DNA of 64,000 nucleotides from Heterobilharzia americana. Lineage: Eukaryota; Platyhelminthes; Trematoda; Strigeidida; Schistosomatidae. Location of the stretch: contig OX104127.1 in assembly GCA_944470555.2 (NCBI GenBank), positions 54,468,140 to 54,532,139 of the forward strand. Reading direction: 5' to 3'. Positions within the stretch are counted from its first letter, which is position 1. Each line of letters starts with the position of its first letter. The position numbers and the translations under genes were made by a program. The notes beneath the pieces were generated by a model. That model was not told the origin of the DNA and did no database searches. It was given only the letters and a program-made list of their open reading frames with translations. Shown piece after piece: positions 1 to 12,190 of this stretch.

Positions 1-54
1 AGGTTGTACTATGTCCAAAAAGTCTGTTGCATGCTGGTAAGATGAAAAGTAGTA

Positions 55-2450
55 ACCTATATAGTATAAACTGCTACGTTATGATAGGGTTCCGAGGGCG
101 AAGCCGTACAGATGGCTAGATGGGGTGTGACAGCAGTAAGGTATTTCCTGCAGACGATCAGCAGTACTAGGCTGTTACCTTCGAAGTGCGAAGTGGGGTT
201 AGAATAGGTTGGCTCCAGAAATGACACTCCTGCCTGCCCTATGGTCTTTCGGTACCGATGGTAACGGTTTTTCCTATCCGGTGTTAGAATAACAAAATCG
301 CAAATCAACAATCCTTAAAAGGCTTTGTTTCTGAGCCTTACTGGGGGCAGAAAACAGGCAGCGGCTAAAAATGTGCGTTTTCGATTAGTATATGAGAAAA
401 TCAAGTAGGTAGTTAGAGAGGATACACCTACGCATTTATCTGAACGTGATAGCAGTGCTCATGCTGAAGAAACGTGGCATGATATTAAGTCTGCTTTAGA
501 AACAGCGGTACAGATAGTTGGAAACATGAAAGCAAAGGTTGACAAACATCACTGGATTTTACGACGTCAAGCGAACCAACTGATACAAGAGAACTCACTA
601 TACATAACGTTGCTGACAATGAAGAACGAAAGTAATTCAAACGTAATCTAACCGAGTCTCTACAATGATCACGAGTAGTCGTAAATGATGAAAGTGAGAG
701 TGATGACAAAGGAACCAGCATTAGGTAACACCCGGGAACTATTTAGACTTATTAAAGATATCAGCAAGAAGAAGACGATAGCTAGTGAAATCATCACCGA
801 AACGGACGATTAGCTCTCTGTACAGATAAGCAGTACTGAATAGCAGCTAAAGTGACCTACACATATGGTTTAGTTACTATATATGTAGCGTGAACCTAAA
901 AGAGATGTGGGTGTCATTTTTTTGAAATCTACTCGAGGTTGAGAAGCCTGTTTCAAACCTGAAACTATGTGAAGCAGTTGAACTTGACAGTTCCCCAAGC
1001 TTCTAATGAAGGAGATATGAAATTACAGAGGGTAGTAACGGAGGTTCCAGACAATTTATGAAGAAAAGAGATAGTACAGCCTTACTGGTCTACATCACAT
1101 ATCATCCAACTTTACAAAAAAGGAGAGAAGTCATCCTGTGACAATAATAAGGCAGTGTGTTGCACTAATTTCGTGCCCAATATTCTGAGGTCACTGGCTA
1201 CACAACGGCTAAGGAAACCTCGAGAACAGCAAAGTCAATAAAACCAGGAATGTTTTAGACCAAGATGATTGTGCCGATCCCATCTTCCAGAAACTGTTGG
1301 TTCTGGAACACAGACATACATACTGGTGGCCGATACTTACCCCAATTATTGACCTGGTGACATTCGACTCTGCAGACCGTGCGGCGCTGTGTTAGTGTCT
1401 GTGACAGAAGTACTAAGCGGGTATGTAACTCCAATCAAAACTTCCTGTTGGAACTCACTCACACAGCCATGTAAGGGATTATGGGAGAGTTGTCATCTGA
1501 ATTGATGACCAGTGGTGTCCGCTAAGGATCCCCACTGTCAATGATCCTATTCAACTTCATTAAAGACGTACTAATATGCTTAATCTTAGGTACTTCTGAC
1601 TTCATAGGGACTGACCTACTTCCTAGAGTTTATTTGGTTGACTTTGGGGACGCAAATAACATTATCCTGGTAGGTGAGGAAGCTGACAAAATGCAAGGTC
1701 TTCCAAACGCCTTGAGCAGAAATCGACCTGTGTTTGATATGTATTTCCCTGGCACTTGTCAGATGTAAGATAATGCTCCAGGACTGGTCTGCAACCACTC
1801 TAAATTTAATGATAGGGAGTGAAGTGGTAGAATGTATCGACCACTTCGTTTATTTGAGTTGCGTCGGTCCGGACGGGCTGTTTCTTGACGAAATCTCAGC
1901 TCGGATACAGAAGGACTGTTTGGTATTTCCCAACATGTATCATCTCTGGCGCTGACTGGTTAGAAATATACTGCACTTTAGTCCGTTCTGCTTTATTACA
2001 CGGCTATGAAACAAGGCCGTTGAAAGTAGATATGAAGTGTTTAGAGGTTTTTGACAGTAGGTGTCCTCTTAGTATTGCTCACCCACGGTGGAATCACCAT
2101 ATAAGCAATGCTGAGGCCAGGCGACGGGTACTAAACAAGACGGTCGATGAGGCTGCGAACCTTCAGCGACTAAAATTGCTTGGACATGCGTTGCGTATCC
2201 GAAACCACTGCCTACCTCAACGTGCCGTGCTACGCTAGAGGAAGTTGGATTAAGTTAGAAGGCTTACGGTGGTGCCAGTCTATGAAGTCTCTCACTGTTG
2301 GTCTGAGCCGTGTAAAGTGGTGTGGACAACCTGATTGAGGTCCCCAAGACGACAGGAACCAATTGTTGGGGAGTCTTGGTGACATAGCTAAAAATCGGTC
2401 ACAATGGCTCAAATGCACTCACTATTTGACGTCTTTTAAGACTTGAATAC
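55..2450 (+). mobile_element. Family E non-LTR retrotransposon, long decayed copy
   Basis: This is a badly decayed copy of a non-LTR element of RTE-like build. Positions 57-320 match the 5' region of the copy at 9.8-10.4 kb in reverse orientation. Around 430-560 the plus strand reads like the linker after the endonuclease (a run ending EETWHDIKSALETAV resembles EEAWCHLQFAVKAALKTV in the 8.5-9.2 kb copy). Around 1230-1380 there are remains of RT motifs (an LEHRHTY-like block, then a DLxxxFDSxDR-like block). 1541-1770 corresponds to the palm region, with a mutated YADD. 1800-2240 holds the C-terminal part, with the DEISARIQK and ARRRVLNK blocks, and 2380-2440 ends in a GDIAKNRSQW block. Many stops and frameshifts make it a dead copy. 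The family name is mine; an exact match to a named schistosome element needs a database search. Confidence 0.75.
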
Positions 2451-2459
2451 TTTTACTAA

Positions 2460-2900
2460 CTGTTACCTTTAAATTGCATATCCTTTTATTTACATCCTCT
2501 ACTTTGATATCAGTATTTTTCTATCCACTTGTTCTTTGAACGCTACTGCGAAGTGTAATAACTTGAACCAATGAACTTATGTGCAAGGTCCCACTGCCTT
2601 TCTGACCCAACCTTTATGGGGATAGAGAAAAAAGACCAGTCTAGAGAAGAACCAATCAAAATGTACTTTATGTGATCATAGTTAGACAGACAGACGGTGG
2701 AGCAGACAATAAAGAATACTATTTTAAACATCGAACTATTAGCTGTACATTGCTTTGTTTCGGCCTTTGCTCTCTCGATTCGAATACACATTTCTACACG
2801 TCCATCGTGCTTTCTCCATTATTAGTCGGATAGGAAATCGACTAAGAATTTTCTGAACGTTGGTAACTGATATCCGTGCATCGTTAGCCGCCATTATTAT
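2460..2900. other. Intergenic, nothing recognised
   Basis: This is AT-rich sequence between two retroelement copies. I see no coding signature, RNA gene or clear repeat in it. Confidence 0.5.
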
Positions 2901-2904
2901 ATAT

Positions 2905-3975
2905 TAATTTTTGTCCCTTGGGTTCCTAATGGGACATTGGGCTTCAGTAGCACGTCTTAATTCCACTCTCTTCTCTGCTACCATCTGAAACTGGCTCCAC
3001 GACAGCCAACAAGCTCTCATTTCCTCCTCGCATGATCTCCTCCATATCACCCTCACTTCGGACGCACAACTCGTCGTTTCCCACCGGGGTTCCACTCGAG
3101 GGCCTGGCCTGATGCGTGATGTCCCAGTCGGCCTTCTCAGTGTATGCCCACTCTAATCCATTTCCACTTCCTTCTTCATATCTGTTGAGCGATAGGTTCT
3201 TGGCTGGTTCGCCACCAGCCAGCCAGAGTTCCTTGTTGCTTATTCTTATTCTTTCTGGCCATCTGATCTGAGCTTCAGTAACGAGCCAGAGTAGACAGTT
3301 GTTGATGAATATCTGTAGTTTGTTGGAAATCCCTTTCGTAACGTGCCAAATCACTCAACCATACACGTGCACTGACTTGACTTGACGTTGGTGTTGAAAA
3401 TCCGCATCTTGTTCCACATGCTGAGTGCAGTGCAGATCCACACACTGGTTTCAGGTTATTGAGTGCCTGTCTTGCTGTCTTTCCGATCCTGGCTGGCTTT
3501 GACGTCCTCGTCTGTACCTGGGCCACCTGTAGTTGAAACAGTGCTTCCTAGATAGGTGAAGGAGGTTACTTCCTTTAACTTTCTCCCGTTGATGGTGATT
3601 AGAGTCTGTTGTTGTTGGTTGGGTATCTGCATAACCTCTGTCTTCTCTATATTCACTTGAAGTCCCGTCTTCGCTGCCCTGCCTCTTCTGCCAACTTGTT
3701 AGTTTTCGCCTGTAGATCTTCAAGTTTGTGCCACAAGACATCAGACACAAGTCATCACTGCCGAAATCCAAGTCTTCTAGGTTCTTTTCCGCAGTCCAGC
3801 GTATCCCCCCCTTCTCGCTCCCCACTGTTTGTTGCATGATCCAGTCGACCACAATCAGGAATATCATGGGGGATAGTAGGCAACCTTGTTTCACTCCTGT
3901 CTTCACTTCAAAAGCATCACTGAGCTTCCCATTATGAATTACTTGGCATGTGGCGTCTTCATATAGTTGTCGTTA
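2905..3975 (-). mobile_element. Family R (RTE-like) retrotransposon, 5'-truncated copy R1
   Basis: On the minus strand the sequence starts in the RT palm. The block KTGVKQGCLLSPMIFLIVVD is RT motif 4, followed by LEDLDFGSDDLCLMS, which is the normally DFADD catalytic block with a changed residue pair. Then come the VNIEKTEVM, FTYLGSTVSTT, NKMRIFNTNVKS and SNKLQIFINNCL blocks and a C-terminal tail ending CPIRNPRDKN. The reading frame changes several times. The tail TAGGAACCCAAGGG(ACAAAAATTAATA) at 2905-2930 is the 3' end shared by the other R copies. It carries a TCAAG duplication in the NVKS region that also occurs in R3 and R6. The motif spacing is typical of RTE-clade elements such as schistosome SR2, but I assign the clade by architecture only. 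Confidence 0.85.
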
Positions 3976-3979
3976 ACCG

Positions 3980-4980
3980 CCATAGCATATAGCAATTTCC
4001 AAAATCATAACAACAGATTATGTTAGATTGTTTTCATTTCCGGTATTGTACTTTCGAAAAAGCATTTCGAAAAGAAAACATATGAATCTTTTTAATGACA
4101 TTATCAAAAAGAAATAAATACTAACTGTTTTTCCAATAAGAACCGTAAAATATCAATAAATATACGCATCTATTCTAAACATATGATTACAACTAGGCGT
4201 ATCAAAATCACGTACGTGAATTACTGAACACTTAAATAAAACACCTGAAAAACAGTAGTAACATTACACACTGGTAAACAGCACTCAGTGAATGACACTA
4301 TCAATATGCAGATGGAAGTTGAACAGTTGGACAAAATTCTTAAATTAGAAGTTTCTTTTTTCATATCTAAATAGAGAATTTTACATAAACCATTGAAGTT
4401 AGAAACGAGGCTTCTTTCGAACTTCAGAAATGCCTTTACGAAAAGCTTCTTTGACTTGTTTAACAAGATCATTTCCATTGTACGTGTGCTGTCCTGAAGC
4501 ATTAAGCACTATATTATTTGTTAAAATCTTCTGGCAGAGATGACTTACTTTTCTGTTTTGCTTCTAGAAACATCCTTACTGTGGCACGAGCAGCATATCT
4601 TATTGGTTTACTATCCGCTAACTTGAATAATAAGGTTATTCCATGACTAATCAAACCTTTCTTGTCAATTGTGGGTTAGAAAAATAAGCTCTAGATGAAT
4701 ATATACGTGTATCAACAAGTTAGACAATCACCTTACATTAGAATACGTATCCACATAGTAGTTCCGTTTACACGTATGCGTTAATTTGGTAATACACGTT
4801 TAGCTGGACTGAACTAGTGTAGCTGCTTCAAAAATACAAACCCTGAAAATTAAATAATACAAATCGATGGATATTGTTGAGCTTAGAATAAATGTGTAAA
4901 ACTTGAGCACTGTGAAAGAATGTAATTCTAGATTAGATTTGTTTATATGATGCATAATACACAGTGTGATAATACAGTAT
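3980..4980. other. Intergenic, nothing recognised
   Basis: About 1 kb of AT-rich sequence with only short spurious open frames on both strands. I cannot support any gene or repeat here. Confidence 0.5.
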
Positions 4981-4984
4981 TATT

Positions 4985-5115
4985 TAGTTGATGAAACGAT
5001 ATATAGAAACAGGAATTGATGGTTCACTTCCAGAAGTCTTTAAAGATGGCGATCAAGAATTAATAATTTGGATAACAAATGTATCAGCTAGAAAGATAAC
5101 CACAGAATGTCACTT
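4985..5115 (+). pseudogene. Reverse transcriptase fragment (N-terminal part)
   Basis: The plus strand encodes DGSLPEVFKDGDQELIIW followed by ITNVSARI. This resembles the block just before the first RT motif of RTE-type elements, where a phrase like 'DG.P.EVFK.G...LI..L..V.A.IW' is usual. It is only about 40 residues long and has no recognisable RT motifs downstream, so it is an orphan fragment. Confidence 0.55.
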
Positions 5116-5249
5116 ATTTATCCTGTACTCAGATGTATACATTTATTTCCAAGTCACTTTTTCCACTGCTTGTACGACGTAGAGACGCTAAACGATTACA
5201 TACCACTCCGAATTTATTTACGTTGGTTTAAACATGGTTTCTATACTCA

Positions 5250-5580
5250 TAGTTTGCTGCGTCTATCAGCTAGTCAATATCAACGTAAGACCTGGCAACA
5301 CTGTAACAGTTCAATTTCCTACACCTCACATTAGCATGTCAACATACAAAACAGCAGGACGGAAGATAGAGAAATGGGGACGAAATTGTAATCACAAGTC
5401 GCAGAAAGTTATCATAGAAAAAGAAGGGGGAAAATGATAACGAAGTGTGATATGACGTTTACGGTGAAGAGGTCGATTGAGCCACATCATTTGGCCTTTA
5501 ATCAACGATTACGTTTATCTGGACCCCAACCTGAAAATCTGCACTCCCCTACACGCACTACGCTAACGGTGAGAGACCTT
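5250..5580. repeat. Dispersed repeat shared with 7045-7230
   Basis: The stretch beginning TCAATATCAACGTAAGACC and running through CACCTCACATTAGCATGTC recurs in diverged form at 7050-7140 (TCAATATCAACATACGACC and CACCTCATATCACTACAC). The second copy lies just beyond the 3' end of a family E element, so this is probably part of that element's 3' non-coding region. Confidence 0.5.
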
Positions 5581-5819
5581 ATGGACTGATGCTATATCTA
5601 CTACCGTTTCCCTGGATTATCTGTCACGCTTGGTGTTTCAGTCTTGCATACACTTCCTGTAGTCGTCATTCGCCGGATCCTAACAATTCTACTGTTGAGG
5701 TATGCAAGCCGACGAAAGGAAAAAATGAAATTCAGTCAGCAGCTCAAGATGACGATGATAGTGGTTTAGTGCTTTGTCAGCTTCGATATTTGACATTGAA
5801 GCTTGTAGAACACCAGACA

Positions 5820-6010
5820 GCCACAAGTTAGCAGCTTGTACACATTCATGCAGTTGCTAATGAGCCACTTGTATGAAAGCTAATGATGCTGCCTGGATGT
5901 CCTAATATCGGTAGGTAGAACGGAGTTCGAACTTTTAACCTATTGGTTGTCAGCTGCTTGAACTCATGACTCACGGCTCCACAAGCAGGCCGAGTAGAGA
6001 GGACAACTGG
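5820..6010 (-). repeat. tRNA-like SINE fragment, family T
   Basis: Read on the minus strand, an A-box-like block (AGCCGTGAGTCATGAG) is followed by a B-box-like block (AAGTTCGAACTCC). The flank 'GCAGTTGCTAATGAGCCAC...GATGCTGCCTGG' matches the copies at 10.96-11.13 kb and 34.95-35.11 kb. This is consistent with a tRNA-derived short interspersed element. Confidence 0.5.
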
Positions 6011-6059
6011 AAATGGAGTTTCTCAGGTTTGTATATACCAATTCAAGGTATTAAGTAGG

Positions 6060-7040
6060 TAGCTGTCAGAAAATTGTTTAGGATTATGACTACATGAGAC
6101 TAATGTAGTGGACTCACAGCTGACGATAGTACACGAATTTCCAAATGATAGCAAACTCCCGTGAATATTCTACTCATAGGTTGCTTTTCACCAGGCCACG
6201 GAATTCTAGGAACATGAATTCATGCGGAAAACGGCTATGAGGCAGTAAGAACCACTGAGTCAAGTCATAAGGAATAAATGCATCTCCTAAATTATCCCCT
6301 TGTATTTCCACTACTGCACACTTCCGACAGCATGAATGAACACTGCAGCTAAATTTATATGGACCACAATACACTAACCAATATCAGACTCTCAAGCTTC
6401 AGATATCCGACTGGGCAAAGTCTGTAAATATTCGTAATCATATTGTAACTTTACATCTAAATGTGTATAACTTTTATAAAATATCAAAGTAGTCCTTTCT
6501 CGATATTGCTAAACGATTGATAAAAACAGCGAGCATTTTCATACAACAAATGAGCATCTTTAACATTTCCCTGATGAAGACGGTACTGATGGTCTCTTAA
6601 GGTTGCATTGTTCAAGGATGTTTCATGAGTCCGTCTACACTTCGCGCGATATTAAACCGCATGAAGTTTCACTAGCTAATTGGCTCACTGCTCTCTAGGG
6701 ATATAATGACAAGTAAGAGTTAACCATTATATTCAAAACCAGTAAGCGCAATCAAGATAGATAACCCAGAGTTTAACGCATGCGCTGAAAACCAGCTGGT
6801 AAAATACTTTCAAATCAAGGATTCCACCTAGGTCTATAAAACGGGAGTATCTGCAGTTTGTGAACCTCTAGACTGTTCATTTTGGCTTATGTAATGCACT
6901 AAATTTGATTTCGGTGCGAAGACCTTCAGGAGATATGGTATTTTGACTACAATTCTCAGTTCTTTCAGGTCATCTTCGTCCCGTAGAAAGTCACCTATTT
7001 TACCAGGGTCACCCAATTTACCGTAGGTCCAGTTGAGTCA
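6060..7040. other. Intergenic, nothing recognised
   Basis: Short open frames of 60-66 codons occur on the minus strand, but none shows a domain, biased composition or repeat match. I see no gene here. Confidence 0.45.
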
Positions 7041-7229
7041 TCATCATCAATATCAACATACGACCAGGCATTACTGCGTAACGGTTCCAGTTGCCACACC
7101 TCATATCACTACACTAAGTAAAAAGGCAGTCAAGTGCAAATGAAGATAAGAAAATTCAGTCAAAAGATATATAAAGTAGGAAAAAAGAGAAAGGAAGAAT
7201 GAGAAAATGGTGAGATTCAGTATAGCGTT

Positions 7230-8130
7230 GTTAAGATGAGGATAATGTGTGTATACATCTGCGCCACTGACTTCGGTTCTGAGCCATATCACCTAGGGTC
7301 TCCAACCACTGGTTCCTCTTGTCCCGTGGACCCCAACCACCTAGTCTGCATCGTCCTACATGGCTTAAACCAACAGTCAAACACTTCATACATTGGTGTC
7401 ATGTTTTAGTCTGGCCAACTCGGCCCTTTATCCAGCCTTGACCTACTTCACCCAACATTGTGTGATGAAGCAATCGGCGACTAGGCATATGTAGTACGTG
7501 TCCCAACCATCTCAGTCGATGATGGTTCATAACTTCGTCAACTGATTTACCCCTACTCCCTAAAACTCAACACCTAACGTTTGGGTTACTCACGCGGTTA
7601 CACCACAGGATACGACGTATACTACGAAGGTAACGGTGGTCAAACACCTGAAGCCTTCTCATGTCTTCCACCTTCAATGGCCATGTTTCACAGCCATACA
7701 GTATAACGGAGCGGACTGCTGTGCAGTACACACAGTCCTTAATAGGCAGTCGGATATCACGGAGGCGCCATAGGTGGCGTAAATTGGCAAAAGCCAACCG
7801 AGCCTTTTGTAGTCATGCAGATTTCATTGGCCACTGAGCCACCACGGCTGATCCTACTTTCCAGGTAAGTGAAGTGGCCAACACAACCACTACACTCTCT
7901 ATTGTTAGCCGTGGCACTGTTGAAGACCAATTCTGGAGCAACCATTCGGATTTGGGTGGTGAGAAACGCATCCCAAACATCCTCAAATTCCCACTCAAAG
8001 TGTTCAGAAGACCCTGCAACTTGTCAGCGTCTTCACCTAACAGGACTATGTCATCTGCATATTCTAGGTCTAATGAAAATTTTCCCACGATTAGATGAAC
8101 CTGTGTGTAATCAGGTGACGAGAGGGAGAC
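7230..8130 (-). pseudogene. Family E retrotransposon: RT C-terminal half and 3' end
   Basis: The minus strand carries LDLEYADDIVLLGEDADK, so the catalytic YADD is intact. This is followed by a KSEWLLQNW block, FTYLESRISRGG (the conserved 'FTYLGS' block), an ANLRHLWR..DIRLPIKD block and CETWPLKVEDMRRLQVFDHR. At least three frame changes separate these blocks. The 3' non-coding part at 7230-7300 recurs at 50.9 kb. The N-terminal palm of the RT is missing between here and the endonuclease at 8.5-9.8 kb. The (TA)n palindrome lies in that gap, so the two halves may be one copy with an internal deletion or two adjacent copies. Confidence 0.8.
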
Positions 8131-8139
8131 CTCTACTTC

Positions 8140-8162
8140 CAGGGGGGATGACTGGAACGATG

Positions 8163-8249
<87 letters not shown>

Positions 8250-8267
8250 TTCCAGTCGTCTCCCCTG
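8140..8267. repeat. (TA)41 tract flanked by 22-bp inverted arms
   Basis: An uninterrupted TA run occupies 8166-8247. The left arm at 8140-8161 (CAGGGGGGATGACTGGAACG plus AT) and the reverse complement of the right arm at 8246-8267 (CAGGGGAGACGACTGGAACG plus AT) agree at 20 of 22 positions. The whole block can fold into one long hairpin or cruciform. Long TYIYIYI open frames crossing it are artefacts of the microsatellite. Confidence 0.9.
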
Positions 8268-8489
8268 CGAGTGATACGCAGATCCGTCCTTCTCCCCTAT
8301 ACCCTTACTAACCGCAGTTGACATTTTCCCCCCAATCTCCTTAATAAATCTAAATAACTATCTACTGTTACCCATCACAGCTGCCTTTTCCATCTCTTTA
8401 GCCTTCGCTGCTCACCACTGTTCTTGGTCGTTGAATAGACTTTTTCTCAATCTACTTTTACGTTTCGCTCGCTCTTCATTGTACTCACA

Positions 8490-9800
8490 GCCTGCAGGCA
8501 GGGATGCGTTCACGTGCATCCATTAGTTTGGAAGAAGCTGTTGATATTCACTGACTTTTTAGCCACTATTTTGGATTCGGTTACAGTCTTCAGTGCTGCT
8601 TTTACAGCAAACTGAAGATGGCACCAAGCTTCTTCTGGATGGGTGATAGTCTTTGGTTCCGATAACTGCCTAGCCAACTTCTCACTGAACACGGCTTTGG
8701 TGTTTTCGTTGTCAAGCAGCACTAGTAGTGGTTTTGTTGCCAGATCTTTCTTACGTCCATTGAGACGCAGGCATATACGTGCTCGGACCAACGCATGATC
8801 GCTATCCAAACACGTACTCCAGAAGGAGTTGGAGCCCCCCACCGATCCTATCCAGCAATGACTGATAGCAATGTGGTCTATCTGTCTCCATCGCTGGGTT
8901 GAGCTCGGTGGACGCCACGTCAGACAGTGTCTTTCTTTATATCTGAAATGTGTGCTAGCTAAAAATGGCTGGTTACCTGAGCATAGTTGTAGTAGGCAGT
9001 CACCGTTATCTGTACTTTCAGCCGGGACTCCGAAAGTGCCACCTAAGTGCCTTCCTGGCTCACTCAGTCTACCCACTTGTGCATTGAAATCACCTGCAAC
9101 AACCACCACGTCGGAACGTTTGGCTTTCGAGAAGAGGCTAGACAGTTTACGGTAGAACTCGTTCTTCACTTCATCTGAACTGCAGTCAGTGGGTGTGTAA
9201 GTAGAGATTACAAAGAGACAAGGGTGAGTCTCACTATTTATTTTAGTTCTCTCTGTGCCGTTCAGTCGGATAGCGCAGAGGCGACTATCAACTGGGATCC
9301 AGTCTAGTAGTGAGTTTTCTGCCTTAGTGCTTAATGCTATGCCTACACCTGCAAGACCACGAGGTGGTTATCGAATCTCCAGAAACTCGAAGGGTGCAGT
9401 TCGCGGATTCACCAGATTGGCTGGAGAGGTCAGGTGAATAACCGCACTTGGGTCCTGTATGCGTGTCTCACAAACACAGCACACATCCATGGCCTGAGTT
9501 GCTAGAGTCTTTGCCAACAAAGCCTGCTGACCGATTTGACGGAGGGTGTGGACATTGAAGGCTCCAATATATAATCTGGAGCATGGTTTAAAACCAAAGA
9601 TGCTGTTTTGTGGACTCGGATCGTTGTCGAAGGCTGCAGAGATAGGAGAAGTTGAAGATAATGTAGTATCGTTAGTTGAGAGACGTGAAGGAAGATTAAA
9701 AGGTAATGAGAGAGGTGGATAGCAGTCTGAGGAAACTTGAGTGCTGAGAGAGTTGCGAGGACGGTTGACACTTCCCGGCTGCCCACACTGTCGAAGGCTA
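8490..9800 (-). pseudogene. Family E retrotransposon: AP-like endonuclease domain
   Basis: The minus strand encodes an exonuclease-endonuclease-phosphatase fold, the enzyme that nicks target DNA for target-primed reverse transcription. From N to C it shows CCVCETRIQD (the metal-binding Glu block), GVGIALSTKAEN, VVVVAGDFNAQVG (residues about 21-33 of the 219-codon frame starting at 9169), RWRQIDHIAIS (about 94-103) and CLDSDHALVRARI (about 120-132, the SDH motif). The 219-codon frame 8510-9169 is open. Upstream, an in-frame stop interrupts the domain after EFLEIR near 9370. Most catalytic motifs are preserved, so this half is less decayed than the E1 copy. Confidence 0.85.
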
Positions 9801-9807
9801 TTGCTTC

Positions 9808-10400
9808 TTAAGGTACCTGAAAGAGATTTGTATGACCACAGAGCCCATCGGATATCTGCTTGAGGCCTGTCACACGCAGCCTTTCGTGTATGGTTATTTT
9901 GAACTTTTGTATTTTTGGGGTCGGATGGTCGAAAAGAAACGACAAATGAAACAACATCGCCGGCCCGGTAGACCGTGGGGTATGATGGAGTGTATTATTT
10001 TGGGGGCCGACCTTTTCTAACCCTATCCCTTCCACTGAGAAGGCAGCATGGCACTGCTGGTCATCCAAAGGAAACACCTTACTGCTGTCATACCCCATCC
10101 AGTTAGCAGCAGTACGACTTCGCCCTCAGACCCCCATCATAGTGTAGTGATTTGCACCACAACAGTAACTGCTTTTCGTTTAATGACTATCCAACAGACA
10201 TTTCTGGTATGGCAGGACCTCGAGGGAACAAATGTTCTACCAGTATAGCTCGTTGGGTCATTGTGATATGCAAACCCGACCACCACGTCAAGGTAGCAGC
10301 TATCGATCGGGTTCACTTGAGTGCTGCTCGTGATACATAGATGTACTAAAAATGCTGAGGTATGTGCAAGGCGACAAGAAATGTCAAATCGGTGGATCAA
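9808..10400 (-). mobile_element. Family E retrotransposon: 5' region
   Basis: This lies upstream of the endonuclease on the same strand. The segments around 10050-10140 (a GGGCGAAGTCGTACTGCTG-like core) recur at 60-180, 35900-35960 and, inverted, at 42430-42560. It is therefore the 5' part of the element. The two open frames here (9808-10098 and 10137-10400, minus) have no recognisable domain and may be untranslated leader. Confidence 0.6.
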
Positions 10401-10419
10401 GACTCATAGTCTACACAGG

Positions 10420-10955
10420 GACACCTTAACTATTGATGCTGCTTGGTTTAAAGGACTGATTGCAGCTACCTACGAGTGAAGGAGTGTGAAGGGCAGTTGT
10501 CCGACCCTGGTCAACCAGTTTATACGTAAGCACCTTATTTACATGATCACCAGTCTACGGTCCGCTCACATCCTACAAAAGCACGGCGGGGAGGACCAAG
10601 AATTCACAGATGGCGAGGCCGTCACAGACACTAATACAGTTTTGCAATAGTTATGAAAGGCTGATGTTGCGGCAGAAAAAGTCACGATGACTAGCCCTAA
10701 TGTGTTTAGTCTGCTTCCTAACGTGACTTCTGCAACTTTTCGTGCATGCAGGGAAACCAAGAAATTCCAAGATGCACGTCTCCAACGCCCAGAACGCTGA
10801 AGCAACTCGGCTGGTCAGTTATTTTGCAAAGCTGTCTAAAGTGTACAATCTGTCCCTTGGTTGGAACTTGGATTCCTTATATATTCCTACATAATTATTG
10901 TACATAAATACTTTTTTCATTATTGAGAAGCATGCATACTTCCACATTCGAAATG
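10420..10955. other. Intergenic, nothing recognised
   Basis: A minus-strand frame at 10566-10805 shows no family signature. The position next to the 5' end of a family E copy suggests flanking or older repeat sequence. Confidence 0.4.
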
Positions 10956-10959
10956 AAAT

Positions 10960-11130
10960 CAAAATGCACTCAACAACTTTGTGTACATTCGTGCAGCAGG
11001 CAATAAGCCACACCTATTGTGTGAGGGCTAATTATACTGCCTGGTTGCTCAAACCTCGGTAGCTGGAGTGAGGTTCGGACCCGTAAACCGCTGCTTAAAA
11101 GTCAACTCTGTAAACCAGTGGGCCACAGCT
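10960..11130 (-). repeat. tRNA-like SINE fragment, family T
   Basis: The minus strand shows an A-box-like TGGCCCACTGGTTTACAG and a B-box-like GGGTCCGAACCTC about 50 bp further on. The sequence aligns with the copies at 5.8 kb and 34.95 kb, including the CTGCCTGG...CCTCGGTAG segment. Confidence 0.55.
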
Positions 11131-11149
11131 CTACACAGGCGTGAAATAT

Positions 11150-12190
11150 ATCCTACTTACTTCACTTGGTTGCTGGTGCAATGTAACCTTTTTCAGTAGT
11201 GCCAAATTACAACTTAGTGCTGATGGTTTGCCACTGTTCAATAAAGGTACACAGCAGGTTGCCTATACTAGCAAGGTTAACGCATTCATCCATTGGTGAA
11301 GTGTTCTTCCCTGGAGTTTGTAGAGGACTTCATAAGCCAAAAAATTTCAGCAAGTTTCTTCTAACGGTTGTTTAGGTTTTTGACAGTTATACTCGGTAGG
11401 CATTACGTTGACAACGCACATATCGATCGCACTTTTATGCATCAATTGCTATAAACCAGTCAGACTAGGTGTTACCAAAACATACCAGTAAGAAAGGATG
11501 TCTAAGATGTAACGACAGTGTACAGCGTACCAACGAATGAATGATTCATCCGAATCCTAATGCTACCATTGGGACTGAAATGTGATGACGACTACTACCA
11601 AGATGTTTTAGTCTTAGAACATCTGCTCATCGGTATGGTGTAATGTTTACTCATCGATTGCATGTATCTAGTGCTTGGGAGTGATAAGATTGGTTGGCAA
11701 CTCGATACCTCTGGTGAGCGGGAAAAAGGATGAGTTTTGATAACTAAATTACTTGTCGAGTATGTGACCGGCTTATTCATCCCCAACGCCGTGTAGCAAA
11801 GCATATTACATGGGAAATGCTGGTTATTAACACGGCGTACTGGGGCAGTGAGGTATGGTTCTCATTGGACTTAGGTTCAGCTATTCTTTCCGATATTTCG
11901 CCGGAACCTGTTTCCGAAGATTTTCTTCGACGTCAATTCATCTACTTTTCTATCCAGTATTCTATAAGCATTACAGTACTTTTGTAGATATTCAAGTACA
12001 ACAGTATGTTTAGTTGAGAATCTCTACGAATATACATACGCCACTAATGTCAAGCCACCGGCGAACTAAAACACAAACTAATAAGGGATGTTGTAATCAA
12101 AAAGATAAATTACCTCACAGAAATGGGATACGCAGTAAAACGTTTGTAAGAGGCGTGAGAAAGTAACCGGACAAACAGAAACAAGCTTTT
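11150..12190. other. Intergenic, nothing recognised
   Basis: About 1 kb without a supported gene or repeat. The short minus-strand frame at 11595-11804 has no recognisable features. Confidence 0.45.

Noticed and set aside
7869..8324. Long open frames on both strands with Tyr-Ile repeats
   Set aside because: They run through the (TA)41 tract and the family E relic; the Tyr-Ile repeats are a product of the microsatellite, not a protein.
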